A DNA stretch of 64,000 nucleotides from Bacteroides faecis MAJ27 (lineage in GTDB: Bacteria; Bacteroidota; Bacteroidia; Bacteroidales; Bacteroidaceae). The stretch lies in the NCBI RefSeq assembly GCF_900106755.1, contig NZ_FNNN01000016.1:62001-126000 (forward strand), in the 5' to 3' direction. Of this stretch, positions 25,321 through 35,040 are shown piece by piece. A model generated the notes under the pieces. The model had not been told where the DNA came from. It worked only from the letters and a program-made list of their open reading frames with translations, and made no database searches. Each line of letters opens with the position of its first letter. The stretch's first letter is position 1. Position numbers and translations under genes: made by a program.

Positions 25321-26835
25321 ATGAGCAAGAAAGCCCTTTTAATGATCCTCGATGGTTGGGGATTAGGCGACCAAAAGAAAGACGACGTAATCTTCAACAC
25401 TCCCACTCCTTACTGGGATTATCTGATGAACAATTATCCTCATTCCCAACTTCAGGCAAGTGGTGAGAACGTAGGTTTGCCCGACGGACAGATGGGTAAC
25501 TCCGAAGTAGGTCACCTTAACATTGGTGCCGGACGTGTGGTTTATCAGGATTTGGTGAAAATCAATCGTGCATGTGCCGACAACAGCATCCTTCAGAACC
25601 CCGAAATCGTTTCTGCTTTCTCTTACGCAAAAGAAAATGGAAAGAACGTTCATTTCATGGGATTGACTTCTAACGGTGGTGTGCACAGCTCAATGGTTCA
25701 TCTTTTCAAACTTTGCGACATCGCCAAAGAATATAACATCAACAATACATTTATCCACTGCTTTATGGACGGTCGTGATACTGACCCGAAGAGCGGTAAA
25801 GGATTTATCGAAGAACTTTCTGCACACTGCGAGAAATCTGCCGGCAAGATTGCTTCTATCATCGGTCGTTATTATGCTATGGACCGTGATAAACGTTGGG
25901 AACGTGTGAAAGAAGCTTATGACCTCCTGGTAAACGGCGAAGGAAAGAAAGCTACTGACATGGTTCAGGCAATGCAGGAATCTTACGATGAAGGTGTAAC
26001 GGATGAATTCATCAAACCGATTGTAAACGCTAACTGCGACGGAACAATCAAAGAAGGTGATGTGGTTATTTTCTTCAACTACCGTAACGACCGTGCTAAA
26101 GAACTGACAGTCGTACTGACTCAGCAGGATATGCCGGAAGCAGGTATGCATACCATTCCGGGATTGCAGTATTACTGTATGACTCCGTATGATGCATCTT
26201 TCAAAGGTGTTCACATCCTGTTCGATAAAGAAAATGTTGCCAATACACTGGGCGAATACATTGCTTCAAAAGGCTTGAACCAGCTTCATATTGCCGAAAC
26301 AGAGAAATATGCCCATGTTACTTTCTTCTTCAACGGTGGCCGTGAAACTCCGTTCGACAACGAAGACCGTATCCTCGTTCCATCTCCGAAAGTAGCTACT
26401 TATGACCTGAAACCGGAAATGAGCGCTTACGAAGTGAAGGATAAACTGGTAGACGCTATCAACGAAAATAAATATGACTTTATTGTGGTGAACTTCGCTA
26501 ACGGTGATATGGTAGGCCATACCGGTATCTACGAAGCAATCGAGAAGGCTGTTGTGGCTGTAGACGCTTGCGTGAAAGATGTCATCGAAGCTGCCAAAGC
26601 ACAGGGCTACGAAGCAATCATCATTGCCGACCACGGTAATGCTGACCACGCCTTGAACGAAGACGGCACTCCGAATACGGCTCACTCTCTGAATCCGGTT
26701 CCTTGTGTTTACGTAACAGAAAACAAGGCTGCGAAAGTGGAGGACGGTCGTTTGGCTGATGTTGCTCCGACTATTTTGAAAATCATGGGTCTGGAAGCTC
26801 CGGCAGATATGAATGGTCAGATTTTGATTAAGTAA
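25321..26835 (+). CDS. gpmI: 2,3-bisphosphoglycerate-independent phosphoglycerate mutase
   Basis: 504 residues, full length. Metal site 1 begins with LMILDGWG (Asp ~11). The phosphorylated serine is in GQMGNSEVGHLNIGAGR (Ser ~61). FMDGRDTDP, GRYYAMDRDKRWER and the C-terminal IIADHGNADHALN give the remaining Mn2+ ligands and substrate-binding arginines. It interconverts 3- and 2-phosphoglycerate in glycolysis. Single-gene unit with its own promoter and a strong terminator. Confidence 0.98.
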   Translation: MSKKALLMILDGWGLGDQKKDDVIFNTPTPYWDYLMNNYPHSQLQASGENVGLPDGQMGNSEVGHLNIGAGRVVYQDLVKINRACADNSILQNPEIVSAFSYAKENGKNVHFMGLTSNGGVHSSMVHLFKLCDIAKEYNINNTFIHCFMDGRDTDPKSGKGFIEELSAHCEKSAGKIASIIGRYYAMDRDKRWERVKEAYDLLVNGEGKKATDMVQAMQESYDEGVTDEFIKPIVNANCDGTIKEGDVVIFFNYRNDRAKELTVVLTQQDMPEAGMHTIPGLQYYCMTPYDASFKGVHILFDKENVANTLGEYIASKGLNQLHIAETEKYAHVTFFFNGGRETPFDNEDRILVPSPKVATYDLKPEMSAYEVKDKLVDAINENKYDFIVVNFANGDMVGHTGIYEAIEKAVVAVDACVKDVIEAAKAQGYEAIIIADHGNADHALNEDGTPNTAHSLNPVPCVYVTENKAAKVEDGRLADVAPTILKIMGLEAPADMNGQILIK

Positions 26836-26854
26836 TTTAGAATTCTATAACCAG

Positions 26855-26883
26855 AAGGGCGGGGGTAAACTCCGCCCTTTTTG
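26855..26883 (+). terminator. Terminator of gpmI
   Basis: AAGGGCGG (26855-26862) pairs with CCGCCCTT (26872-26879), followed by TTTT. It ends just before the next gene's ATG at 26899, so readthrough or a promoter inside gpmI must serve that gene. Confidence 0.88.
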
Positions 26884-26898
26884 TCTCACATAAGTTTT

Positions 26899-27480
26899 AT
26901 GATTCAGATAGAAGATGTAGTAGTGAGCTTCGATGTCCTTCGGGAAAAATTCCTCTGTAACCTGGATGCCTGCAAGGGCGAATGTTGTATTGAAGGGGAT
27001 GCGGGGGCACCTGTGGAGTTGGAGGAAGTAGAAAAGTTGGAAGAAGTGCTGCCGGTTATTTGGGAGGAACTGTCTCCGGAAGCGCGTGCTGTCATTGAAA
27101 AGCAAGGAGTGGTATATACGGATCAGGAAGGTGATCTGGTGACTTCTATTGTTAATAATAAGGACTGCGTCTTTACTTGCTATGACGAGAAAGGATGCTG
27201 TTATTGTGCCATTGAAAAGGCTTATCGGGATGGCAAGACTGACTTTTATAAACCGGTATCATGTCACCTTTATCCCATCCGGATTGGGGATTACGGGCCA
27301 TATAAAGCAGTAAATTATCATCGATGGGATGTATGCAAGGCGGCTGTGCTGCTGGGAAAAAAAGAAAATGTAGCTGTCTACCAATTCTTGAAAGAACCGC
27401 TGATCCGTAAATTCGGTGAAAAGTGGTATCAAGAACTGGAAATCGCAGTGGAGGAATTAAAGGCGCATGATATGATCTGA
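26899..27480 (+). CDS. DUF3109 family cysteine-rich protein
   Basis: 193 residues from ATG 26899; a TTG at 26881 overlaps the terminator and is less likely. Cys groups occur as CNLDACKGECC near residue 20, CVFTC and GCCYC near residues 92-103, and PVSCHLYPIR near residue 122. This spacing is that of DUF3109, related in style to YkgJ-type zinc or iron binding proteins. Cytosolic, no signal peptide. Metal binding is inferred from the cysteines; function is unknown. Confidence 0.88.
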   Translation: MIQIEDVVVSFDVLREKFLCNLDACKGECCIEGDAGAPVELEEVEKLEEVLPVIWEELSPEARAVIEKQGVVYTDQEGDLVTSIVNNKDCVFTCYDEKGCCYCAIEKAYRDGKTDFYKPVSCHLYPIRIGDYGPYKAVNYHRWDVCKAAVLLGKKENVAVYQFLKEPLIRKFGEKWYQELEIAVEELKAHDMI

Positions 27481-27488
27481 TATTTCTC

Positions 27489-27689
27489 TCATTTTTTTGA
27501 TTCTTTGCGTTTGGCTCGTATCAGAAGAAATAGCAGGCAGATCATAGCTACAATAATGCAGGACGGAGTGATCCATGCCTCCGGATGGATAATGATCAGG
27601 AACAGGCAAGTGACAATCACACAGGATGCCAGAATTTTGAGATACAGCCTGATCTTGGCAAATACAGGATTTTGGGTAGTAGTTTTCAT
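27489..27689 (-). CDS. Small two-helix membrane protein
   Basis: 66 residues from ATG 27689, chosen because AAGAAGGAGG lies 6-15 bases upstream. Two hydrophobic helices (~18-36 and ~40-57) are separated by a short HPEAW turn, with a basic C-terminus (RAKRKESKK). No family recognised. It converges on the DUF3109 gene with 8 bases between stops, which argues for a real gene end on both strands. Confidence 0.7.
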   Translation of the reverse strand: MKTTTQNPVFAKIRLYLKILASCVIVTCLFLIIIHPEAWITPSCIIVAMICLLFLLIRAKRKESKK

Positions 27690-27766
27690 AAGTGTCCTCC
27701 TTCTTTTTGGCAAGATAGTGATTTTGGTCGAGAAGTAATTTAACTGTTAGGTTTTATTAAGACATA

Positions 27767-27811
27767 GAAAAGCGCCGGCACGGAGGATTTTCCTTCGCTT
27801 GCCGACGCTTC
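27767..27811 (-). terminator. Terminator of gyrB
   Basis: On the minus strand AGCGTCGGCA (from 27808) pairs with TGCCGGCGCT (to 27771), with an inner AAGGA/TCCT stem, then TTTTC. Confidence 0.75.
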
Positions 27812-27857
27812 TTCGTTGTAAGATGTGAGGTTGGTTTATAAAAACGTAATATTAAAA

Positions 27858-29819
27858 TTATGTATCGATATTTGCATAAGTTGCATTCTCTTCGATAAAT
27901 TCGCGGCGCGGACCTACGTCTTCACCCATTAACATGGAGAATATATAATCGGCCTCTGCGGCATTATCGATGTTAACTTGTTTCAACATACGGTTTTCGG
28001 GGTCCATGGTCGTTTCCCACAACTGCTGGGCGTTCATTTCACCCAAACCTTTGTAGCGTTGTGTATGGACTGCATTCTCCAGACCGCCGCCGTACGTATC
28101 AATGAATTTCTGGCGTTGTGCATCTGTCCAGCAATACTCTTCTACCTTACCCTTTTTGCAGAGGTAGAGTGGGGGAGTAGCAATATACAGATAGCCGTTC
28201 TGAATAATCTGCGGCATATAACGGAAGAAGAACGTCATGATCAGTGTGTCGATGTGAGAACCATCGACGTCGGCATCGGTCATGATGATAATCTTGTGAT
28301 AACGCAACTTTTCAATGTTAGCCTCTTTGCTGTCGTCTTCTGTTCCGATAGTGACGCCTAGCGCTGTATATATATTGCGGATTTCATCGCTTTCCAGCGC
28401 TTTGTGGTACATTGCTTTTTCTACGTTCAGAATCTTACCGCGTAGCGGGAGGATTGCCTGGAACATACGGTTACGTCCCTGCTTGGCAGTACCACCTGCC
28501 GAATCTCCCTCGACGAGGAATAATTCACATTTTGAAGGGTCCTTATCCGAACAATCGGCCAACTTACCAGGCAGTCCACCTCCGGACATCGGAGATTTGC
28601 GCTGTACCATTTCGCGGGCTTTTCTTGCTGCGTGGCGTGCGGTAGCAGCCAAAATTACCTTGTCTACAATCGTTTTTGCTTCTTTCGGATGTTCTTCCAG
28701 ATAATAAGCTAGTACTTCGCCGACAGCCTGGTCTACAGCACCCATCACTTCGTTGTTACCCAACTTCGTTTTGGTCTGTCCTTCGAACTGTGGTTCGGCA
28801 ACTTTTACGGAAATAACGGCAGTCAAACCTTCACGGAAGTCGTCTCCCGAGATTTCAACTTTTACCTTTTCCAGCATCTTGCTGTCTTCGGCATATTTCT
28901 TCAGTGTACGAGTCAGTGCACGACGGAAACCTGCAAGGTGCGTACCTCCTTCGATTGTATTGATATTATTGACGTAAGAATGTACATTTTCAGAGAATCC
29001 TGTATTGTACATGATTGCGATTTCAATAGGAATTCCCTGCTTTTCGGAGTTCAGATAGATGACATCGTTAATCAAGTGCTCACGTGAGGACTCGATAAAG
29101 CGTACGAATTCTCTCAGACCTTCTTCTGAATAGAACACTTCGCTCTTGAAACTGCCGTCTTCTTCATTCACTACCCGGCGGTCGGTCAGAGAGATACGCA
29201 GACCCGCGTTCAGGTATGCCAATTCGCGCAAACGGGCAGCCAGGATTTTATAATCATATACTGTTTCGGTAAAGATGGTATCATCCGGCCAGAATTGTTG
29301 GCGGGTTCCTGTAATATCCGATACCCCTACTTCTTTTACAGAATAAAGCGGCTTACCAATTTCATATTCCTGCTGATAGATTTTACCATCACGGAATACC
29401 TGTGTAGTCATGTGTGTTGACAGTGCATTTACGCAAGACATACCTACACCGTGCAAACCTCCGGAAACCTTGTACGAACCTTTGTCGAACTTACCTCCGG
29501 CGTGCAGTACGGTCATTGCTACTTCCAGCGCCGACTTCTTTTCTTTTTCATGATAGTCGACCGGAATACCACGTCCATTATCCTGTACGGTGATTGAATT
29601 ATCTTCGTTGATTGTCACTTCGATGTGGTCGCAATACCCGGCCAGTGCCTCGTCAATGGAGTTATCAACGATTTCGTATACCAAGTGGTGAAGTCCCTTT
29701 ACGCTGATGTCACCGATGTACATCGCAGGGCGTTTTCTCACTGCTTCAAGACCTTCCAATACCTGGATACTATCCGCAGAATAAGACCCGTTATTGGGAG
29801 TGATTTGTTCTTCGCTCAT
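27858..29819 (-). CDS. gyrB: DNA gyrase subunit B
   Basis: 653 residues, the compact form without the proteobacterial insert. The GHKL ATPase domain has EIVDNSIDEA (~50), DNGRGIPV (~78) and GGLHGVGMSCVNALS (~118). The TOPRIM domain has LVEGDSAGGTAKQGRNR (~437), and TDADVDGSHIDTL gives the metal aspartates. The C-terminal segment with QRYKGLGEMN is intact. It supplies ATP-driven supercoiling together with GyrA. A TATATTTG box on the minus strand (29856-29849) probably starts it. Confidence 0.98.
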   Translation of the reverse strand: MSEEQITPNNGSYSADSIQVLEGLEAVRKRPAMYIGDISVKGLHHLVYEIVDNSIDEALAGYCDHIEVTINEDNSITVQDNGRGIPVDYHEKEKKSALEVAMTVLHAGGKFDKGSYKVSGGLHGVGMSCVNALSTHMTTQVFRDGKIYQQEYEIGKPLYSVKEVGVSDITGTRQQFWPDDTIFTETVYDYKILAARLRELAYLNAGLRISLTDRRVVNEEDGSFKSEVFYSEEGLREFVRFIESSREHLINDVIYLNSEKQGIPIEIAIMYNTGFSENVHSYVNNINTIEGGTHLAGFRRALTRTLKKYAEDSKMLEKVKVEISGDDFREGLTAVISVKVAEPQFEGQTKTKLGNNEVMGAVDQAVGEVLAYYLEEHPKEAKTIVDKVILAATARHAARKAREMVQRKSPMSGGGLPGKLADCSDKDPSKCELFLVEGDSAGGTAKQGRNRMFQAILPLRGKILNVEKAMYHKALESDEIRNIYTALGVTIGTEDDSKEANIEKLRYHKIIIMTDADVDGSHIDTLIMTFFFRYMPQIIQNGYLYIATPPLYLCKKGKVEEYCWTDAQRQKFIDTYGGGLENAVHTQRYKGLGEMNAQQLWETTMDPENRMLKQVNIDNAAEADYIFSMLMGEDVGPRREFIEENATYANIDT

Positions 29820-29957
29820 AATTGCCTTTCTAAGTTATAATAACAGAGCAAATATAGTGAAAATTGTCGACTTGGCGAAGTTTAAGAGGTGAAAAATACA
29901 GAATAAAAGTGGAATTAGCGGTTGGGAAAGCGGTCTGATATTCAGTGGATTATAAAC

Positions 29958-29985
29958 ACAAAAGGCCGAACTTAAAAGTTCAGCC
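29958..29985 (-). terminator. Terminator of rpsT
   Basis: GGCTGAAC (29985-29978) pairs with GTTCGGCC (29971-29964) on the minus strand, followed by TTTTGTGTTT. Confidence 0.8.
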
Positions 29986-30018
29986 TGAATGCTATATAGA
30001 ATTGTTATTTTTCTATTA

Positions 30019-30273
30019 TTAAGCGAGCTTGTTGATGTAAAGAGCCAGCTTAGATTTCAGATTGTTAGCCTTATTCTTGTGAATAACATTTGTTTTAGCT
30101 AACTTATCCAACATCTTGGTGATGCCAGGATACATTGCAACAGCTTCTGTCTTGTCAGTAGTTGCACGAAGTTTTCTAACAGCGTTTCTCATGGTCTTAC
30201 CATAATATCTGTTATGAAGTCTTCTTGTCTCTTCTTGTCTGATTCTCTTCAGTGATGATTTGTGATTTGCCAT
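30019..30273 (-). CDS. rpsT: 30S ribosomal protein S20
   Basis: 84 residues, highly basic, starting MANHKSSLKRIRQEE as S20 proteins do and made of long helices. It binds 16S rRNA in the body of the small subunit. It follows tRNA-Glu by 41 bases on the same strand with no terminator between, so tRNA and mRNA are likely made as one transcript from the promoter at 30451-30481. Confidence 0.97.
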   Translation of the reverse strand: MANHKSSLKRIRQEETRRLHNRYYGKTMRNAVRKLRATTDKTEAVAMYPGITKMLDKLAKTNVIHKNKANNLKSKLALYINKLA

Positions 30274-30314
30274 TTCGACTAATCTATTTTTTAGTTCTTT
30301 ATTCTTTTTACTTG

Positions 30315-30386
30315 TAGCCCGTGGGGGAATCGAACCCCCCTTTCAAGAATGAAAATCTTGCGTCCTAACCGATAGACGAACGGGCC
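30315..30386 (-). tRNA. tRNA-Glu (anticodon TTC)
   Basis: 72 bases on the minus strand. Acceptor GGCCCGT pairs with ACGGGCT (first pair G-U). The D arm is followed by anticodon stem CAAGA/TCTTG around loop TTTTCAT (anticodon TTC), and T stem GGGGG/CCCCC around TTCGATT. Discriminator A; CCA is not encoded. It lies directly upstream of rpsT. Confidence 0.97.
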
Positions 30387-30450
30387 ATCCTATTGTTGCA
30401 TTTCTGCTTTTTGCTCTCTCGAATCAGTGTTTGTTTCTCGATTGCGGATG

Positions 30451-30481
30451 CAAAGGTAGGAACTTTTTTGAAACTGACAAA
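30451..30481 (-). promoter_or_regulatory. Promoter of tRNA-Glu and rpsT
   Basis: On the minus strand, TTTG at 30481-30478, exactly 19 bases, then TACCTTTG at 30458-30451: a perfect Bacteroides promoter about 65 bases before the tRNA. Confidence 0.85.
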
Positions 30482-30572
30482 CAATTCTTGAAAAAAATAT
30501 CTGTTTTTCCTTCTTTTTTTTCTTGTGGTAGGCTTATGCTACTTGATTTTCAGCTAAATATGAAGTTGCGAT

Positions 30573-30824
30573 TTGTCGAAAAAAAAATCTCTTTCCATAG
30601 TGCTATGGATAATAGCCTATGTTTACACCTTATTATATATAATAGACTTTACGTACTTAGCTCTTGGTTGTTACATCGTTTTCGAAAAAACGATAAGAAC
30701 GCAGGTCGGGTTTCTGTTCAATGGTATCCTTCTTACTGCTCCCTATATAAATTGCAGTATAGAAAATGGCAACTTTTTCATTGTGACGGATAGAGTGCGT
30801 GATTCTGATTGTTTTAATAGATAA
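30573..30824 (+). other. Doubtful 83-codon frame in the tRNA/fimbrial gap
   Basis: The 30482-31051 gap has no convincing gene. This plus-strand frame, opened only by a TTG directly after a stop codon, would give a small protein with two hydrophobic stretches and an AT-biased, ATA-rich codon mix. It lacks a promoter box and a ribosome site. I list it so the gap is accounted for, not as a gene I believe in. Confidence 0.15.
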
Positions 30825-30825
30825 C

Positions 30826-30859
30826 GAAAGTGCACTTGTCCTCGCTCGGACAAGTGCAC
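30826..30859 (-). terminator. Strong hairpin, probable end of the fimbrial operon
   Basis: GTGCACTTGTCC (30830-30841) pairs perfectly, 12 bp, with GGACAAGTGCAC (30848-30859) over six bases. On the minus strand it is followed by TTTCGTT, a weak U-tract. About 190 bases after the stop of the last fimbrial gene. Confidence 0.55.
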
Positions 30860-31051
30860 CAACACAAACAAAACAAACAATTAATAAAACAGTCCTTCAA
30901 TGAAGTGCCGTTTTATAAGGAAATTTGGCATGTTGTGGGAAACAAAACATGCGAAAAAAAGGGTATATCATACCACTCGGATACTTCACAGTAGCCTTTT
31001 CTGTAGAACATCTCACCTAAATTCCGTATACATACAATCAGCCATGTATTC

Positions 31052-32029
31052 TTAAGACTCCAGTTCTGAATCATTCAGCCGCACAGTCCATCCGTTTACC
31101 ATTATTTTCGGGCATATCTTCGGAATCCCCATATCCGATGATTGGATGAAAAATAAAAGTGTATATGAATCCTGCCTGTCAAGATATTCCTGGTCGTCCA
31201 TCTCATCACCGGTATAACTGTAGATTTTAGATAACAATAAATACTGGGTGAGCGGAAGACGCAGAATTTCCTGTCCGCTGGGTATATGCTTTATGGACAA
31301 TGTGGTCTGATCTCCTTTCATGATGCGCAATGTGTTCAATCGCGCATGAATGACAGGAATATCATCAGAGAGTACACTGACCTCCTGCCGGTATGGGCGA
31401 TAGTAAACGGGCTCTGTATCCGATGGAGTATTTGTATAATCCATTACCCCATTAGCAGCTTCCAGCGTGAAAGTAAAATCTTCCCGGTTCAGAAGGTTAT
31501 TGTTTTCATCCTGAAGGATACATGAGAAATAATTGGTGTTCTTGACTAAAGGGGCGTCCCATACCTGATAATCACTGCTGACCGTCATATTTTCAAGGCT
31601 ACCGTAAAAGAGGCCGTTCAATTTCCCGTTCATCTGTTTGTCATTGTCACATATCAATGACAGGAGCAATGATTCCCGTTCCGTCTGACCGGTTTTGAGA
31701 TAAGGGAACCGGTATTGACGGTCGGAAGCTCCTCCCCACAAAAGCAGATGATAGCTCCCTTCGGGAAACGGCACTCTTACCATGCAGTAGCCTTGATGTA
31801 ATGTGATACTGTCTACGTCCAGTCTGTCCACATACTTGTTGTTCTTGTCGAAAGCAAAAATGGTGATGTCTCCTACTTGTGAGGAAGCGGCATCCACATC
31901 CAGTATATTATAGGTATACGAGATTTTCAACCAGGTCCCGGTAGGGCAGTCTGACAGATCATCGTTCACCCAGTTGCAGGATGAGAACAGCGTGATAACG
32001 CAGATAATATGTAGTAAAAATGGACGCAT
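31052..32029 (-). CDS. FimB/Mfa2-type fimbrial anchor lipoprotein
   Basis: 325 residues. Lipobox LFSSC puts the lipidated Cys at residue 18. It is followed by the family opening CNWVNDDLSDCPTG and a YTYN strand, then two beta-sandwich domains without catalytic motifs. FimB/Mfa2 proteins sit in the outer membrane, terminate fimbrial polymerisation and anchor the shaft (established in Porphyromonas gingivalis). Last gene of the seven-gene operon, 32 bases after the major fimbrillin. Confidence 0.88.
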   Translation of the reverse strand: MRPFLLHIICVITLFSSCNWVNDDLSDCPTGTWLKISYTYNILDVDAASSQVGDITIFAFDKNNKYVDRLDVDSITLHQGYCMVRVPFPEGSYHLLLWGGASDRQYRFPYLKTGQTERESLLLSLICDNDKQMNGKLNGLFYGSLENMTVSSDYQVWDAPLVKNTNYFSCILQDENNNLLNREDFTFTLEAANGVMDYTNTPSDTEPVYYRPYRQEVSVLSDDIPVIHARLNTLRIMKGDQTTLSIKHIPSGQEILRLPLTQYLLLSKIYSYTGDEMDDQEYLDRQDSYTLLFFIQSSDMGIPKICPKIMVNGWTVRLNDSELES

Positions 32030-32061
32030 TGGTAATAAATTTAGTTCAAAGTGGCCGATAC

Positions 32062-33558
32062 TTATTCAAGTTCTACATCTTGGTTACGTACGGCCCACGG
32101 AAAAACATCGATGTTGATGTTCAGTTCTGCCTTGTATTCATCCGGTTGTTCCGGTTCGATAAACGGCTCGCCGCTGCCCAGACCTGCAACCTTATTGACT
32201 GACAGTCTGTATATGTTGTTGCGTACGATACCGAATTCCATTACTCCCATTTCAGTGTCATTGTTGTTGTCTTCATGCTTGATCCAGTAGTTGTAGTAGC
32301 ATGCGTAGTTCTCGGTTTTCTTGAAACGCTTGATACTGTATTTGGCAAGCTCTTCCGTTGCAGAGTTGTCGGTAATGTCTCCGGGCAGGTTGTTAAGTAC
32401 CAGTTTTCTGATTGCATTTACACTGGTGTAGAAATTGTAGTTGAAGTAAAACAGGTTGGTCGGCCAGTTGGACGGGTTGCTGACTGTTTCTCCGCTTTCG
32501 TCGAATACACGGTCGGTAGCAATGTCGAGGCTTGCTTTGAACATCACTCCTGTGGTATAGGCATTCATCTGGGCCGGACGGAACATACAGTTCTCCAGAC
32601 AGTAGATGCGTGACCAGCTATTTGCCGGAGCCATGCCTGCCCAGTTGCTGTCGTTTATATTAAGTTGCACCAGTGCCTGTGCAAAGAAACCGTCCTCATT
32701 CTTAAAGTCTTCGGCACCTTCTACGGTTTTCTTGAAGAAGTAAGGGTCTATTACATAACCGTCGTTATCGTTTATGTTGCCGAAGTTCTCATCAGTGTAT
32801 GAGTCCGGTTCCTGAAGGCTGGTCAGTACGGCTGTATGGCGGAAGGTGTAGAACTGAGTTGCCAGGTTCAGCATTCTGAAGTTATTGAGTTTGATAGTAC
32901 AGTAAGTCTTTCCTGCCGGGTCTTTCAGGGGGAAGGTTTCCTGTGTCTGTGTCACTTCAATTTTGGCAACTACACGTTCCAGGCTGATGGAGATGTTGGT
33001 TACTTTGTCAGAGTCTGTGGGCTTGCTGACTTCAACGTTCAGGTTGGCAGCACCACGGTTGGTCATTACAAATCCTTCTTCGGGTACACTTGGAATCTTT
33101 CCTGTGCTGTAAGTCACCTTGTCGATGGCTCCGAGGAATTTGTCCTGTGTTGCGATGTCCCCTGTGATTGCTTCACCATTGGCGATGGCGAATACATTGT
33201 AGGTTCCCGGTTTCATTGTGATTTTGTTGGCGGTGTATTGTATTTTTTGTCCGCTTGTTCCTGCCAGTGTGATGTTTTCAAGAGGCTGCGACTCAACAAA
33301 AGTTTTGGTAACCGAGTCAAAGAAGTAGACAGTAAGGCTTTTTACTGCGTATTCTTCTTTCGAACCTTCTTCAGTTACGCCTGATGATTCGGCACTTCGG
33401 CTGACGGGAACATTCGGAATTTCAAGAAACAGGGCTACGTTGCCGTTCGAATCCGAGTGAGTCTTGTCGGGGATTGCTACATCTGCATCGTTGATGCAAC
33501 TGTACTGTGTGGCTGCTGTAAACAGGAGCATTGCCATTAGTTTTGTAAATTGTTTCAT
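32062..33558 (-). CDS. Mfa1-type major fimbrillin precursor
   Basis: 498 residues. Lipoprotein signal with Cys21 (TQYSC). The N-terminal domain is a transthyretin-like beta-sandwich with the YAVKSLTVYFFDS strand near residue 70. A large second domain ends in NIDVFPWAVRNQDVELE, the C-terminal strands that take part in donor-strand exchange. After lipid export, such proteins are cut by a gingipain-like arginine protease and polymerise; candidate Arg sites lie near residues 54-60 (SRSAE). It forms the shaft, with the downstream FimB/Mfa2 protein as its anchor. Confidence 0.87.
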   Translation of the reverse strand: MKQFTKLMAMLLFTAATQYSCINDADVAIPDKTHSDSNGNVALFLEIPNVPVSRSAESSGVTEEGSKEEYAVKSLTVYFFDSVTKTFVESQPLENITLAGTSGQKIQYTANKITMKPGTYNVFAIANGEAITGDIATQDKFLGAIDKVTYSTGKIPSVPEEGFVMTNRGAANLNVEVSKPTDSDKVTNISISLERVVAKIEVTQTQETFPLKDPAGKTYCTIKLNNFRMLNLATQFYTFRHTAVLTSLQEPDSYTDENFGNINDNDGYVIDPYFFKKTVEGAEDFKNEDGFFAQALVQLNINDSNWAGMAPANSWSRIYCLENCMFRPAQMNAYTTGVMFKASLDIATDRVFDESGETVSNPSNWPTNLFYFNYNFYTSVNAIRKLVLNNLPGDITDNSATEELAKYSIKRFKKTENYACYYNYWIKHEDNNNDTEMGVMEFGIVRNNIYRLSVNKVAGLGSGEPFIEPEQPDEYKAELNINIDVFPWAVRNQDVELE

Positions 33559-33583
33559 CTTACCATTGATTTTAATTAAACAT

Positions 33584-34999
33584 TTATTTAAGTTCTAATA
33601 TTCGTTTCAGGTTGTCATCGGCTTGTGAAAGTCCGGCAGCTTTGGCCTGTCTGAAGAATGATTCCGCTTCTTCATACTGGTTCTTCAGAAGGTACAGGAC
33701 GCCTTTTGCCAGTGCCGTTTCCGGTACTTCCGGTGCTTTCTCCAGATAATGCCCGGCGGATTTCACGTCTCTTTGCATCAGTGAGATGCAGGCTGCGTTC
33801 AGATTGGCTACGGGATTATCCGGAAACAATTGCACGGCAGTCATAAATATCTTGTTGTATGTTTCACTCCCCGGTGTGTGGGTAAGTGCGAGGCGGAACA
33901 TCTCTTCAAGGCTCAGATTCTTGGGGTTGGTCACGAAAATATTTCGTGATTCTTCTACGCTGAAAGGACGTACATGATATTCGATGGTATAATCGGAATG
34001 CCTGAGCAGCGTGAACCAATGTTCGAGTACAAAGCGATAGAATGCCGGAAATTGTTTTTTCAACTTCTCTTCCTTGCGGTCGGGGTGCAGACTGCCTGTC
34101 ACGATTCTCATGACCGTCTCTTTTTGCTGAAAGGCTGTATCGGTGAGAAGAGCTTCGAATCCTTCCCAATCTTCGGGAGTATGTGAGGTCTGGATATCCG
34201 TTTGGTCGAATGTATATAACCGGCATACATATTCCTTCAATGCCTGAGTACGTTCGCGGGATAATCTCTCGTTGAGTTTATAAGGTCCGTCGGGTGATGC
34301 ATAACCATGAATGCTGATATGTGTGATTGTCACATTCGTATCATTTTTGATAGCATCTATTGTTTGAACGATCTTATTCAGTTCTGTTGCATTGTTGCTG
34401 TATGTTTCGTGTATGATCACATCGTTTACAGGGAAGTCGATGAATGCACACCCTTTCTCGGTTCTGGTTTTCAGCGCTTCCACTTGCGGAGTGAGAAATA
34501 CGAGTTGCGGAATAGGTACCGGCTGCGGGTGCAGATGGGCGATACAGGTGAAAGCTTCTTCACCGGGGATGCCGCAGCCGCAACTTTTCTCTATCAGTGA
34601 GAGTGTAGCATGGTTCATCCATTTCTCAAAAGGAACGGATTGCAGATAATGCATACTTTGCTGACTTCCGTTTTTCCTTTGCAGTGACCGGGCTTCTTTC
34701 TCTTTTCTGCCCGTCTCACGCATAAATATGATTTGTTGTTTCCGGCTATTGATATAGATGGGTGGCAGTTCCATCCGGTGCTCCAGACTGTCGGTGACAA
34801 CTGGAACAAGAACCAGCGATTCGTTGGACGAGAGGTCCCGGGTGATCTCTACCGAAATAGAAACCACCAGTTCTTCCCCTGCCTTGTGGAGGCTGGAAGC
34901 GGTGGTGCGGATCGTTCCGTTATCTTTCTCTACAGGCGTCTGTGCCTGTAGGGAAAGCGATGCCATGACCGCAATAATAAAAAATCCTCTCAGTTTCAT
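33584..34999 (-). CDS. DUF3868 protein with OmpA-like domain and TPR-like tail
   Basis: 471 residues from ATG 34999; an open frame to 35047 adds only an unlikely extension. Signal peptide (MKLRGFFIIAVMASLSLQAQ), N-terminal DUF3868 region (~20-150), then an OmpA-like peptidoglycan-binding motif near residues 235-270 (IHGYASPDG...N-RLS-ERTQAL), and a C-terminal helical stretch with a TPR-like pattern (NPVANLNAACISLMQRD). Such proteins accompany Bacteroides fimbrial genes and may link the machinery to the cell wall. It is the full-length relative of the shorter gene at 35822. Confidence 0.82.
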   Translation of the reverse strand: MKLRGFFIIAVMASLSLQAQTPVEKDNGTIRTTASSLHKAGEELVVSISVEITRDLSSNESLVLVPVVTDSLEHRMELPPIYINSRKQQIIFMRETGRKEKEARSLQRKNGSQQSMHYLQSVPFEKWMNHATLSLIEKSCGCGIPGEEAFTCIAHLHPQPVPIPQLVFLTPQVEALKTRTEKGCAFIDFPVNDVIIHETYSNNATELNKIVQTIDAIKNDTNVTITHISIHGYASPDGPYKLNERLSRERTQALKEYVCRLYTFDQTDIQTSHTPEDWEGFEALLTDTAFQQKETVMRIVTGSLHPDRKEEKLKKQFPAFYRFVLEHWFTLLRHSDYTIEYHVRPFSVEESRNIFVTNPKNLSLEEMFRLALTHTPGSETYNKIFMTAVQLFPDNPVANLNAACISLMQRDVKSAGHYLEKAPEVPETALAKGVLYLLKNQYEEAESFFRQAKAAGLSQADDNLKRILELK

Positions 35000-35040
35000 A
35001 ATTATACTAATCAATGAATCTATATGTAGAAATAGCCTGT

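Noticed and set aside
30431..30793. 120-codon plus-strand frame after tRNA-Glu
   Set aside because: It overlaps the tRNA/rpsT promoter, shows no signal or domain pattern, and is competed by another poor frame at 30573-30824.
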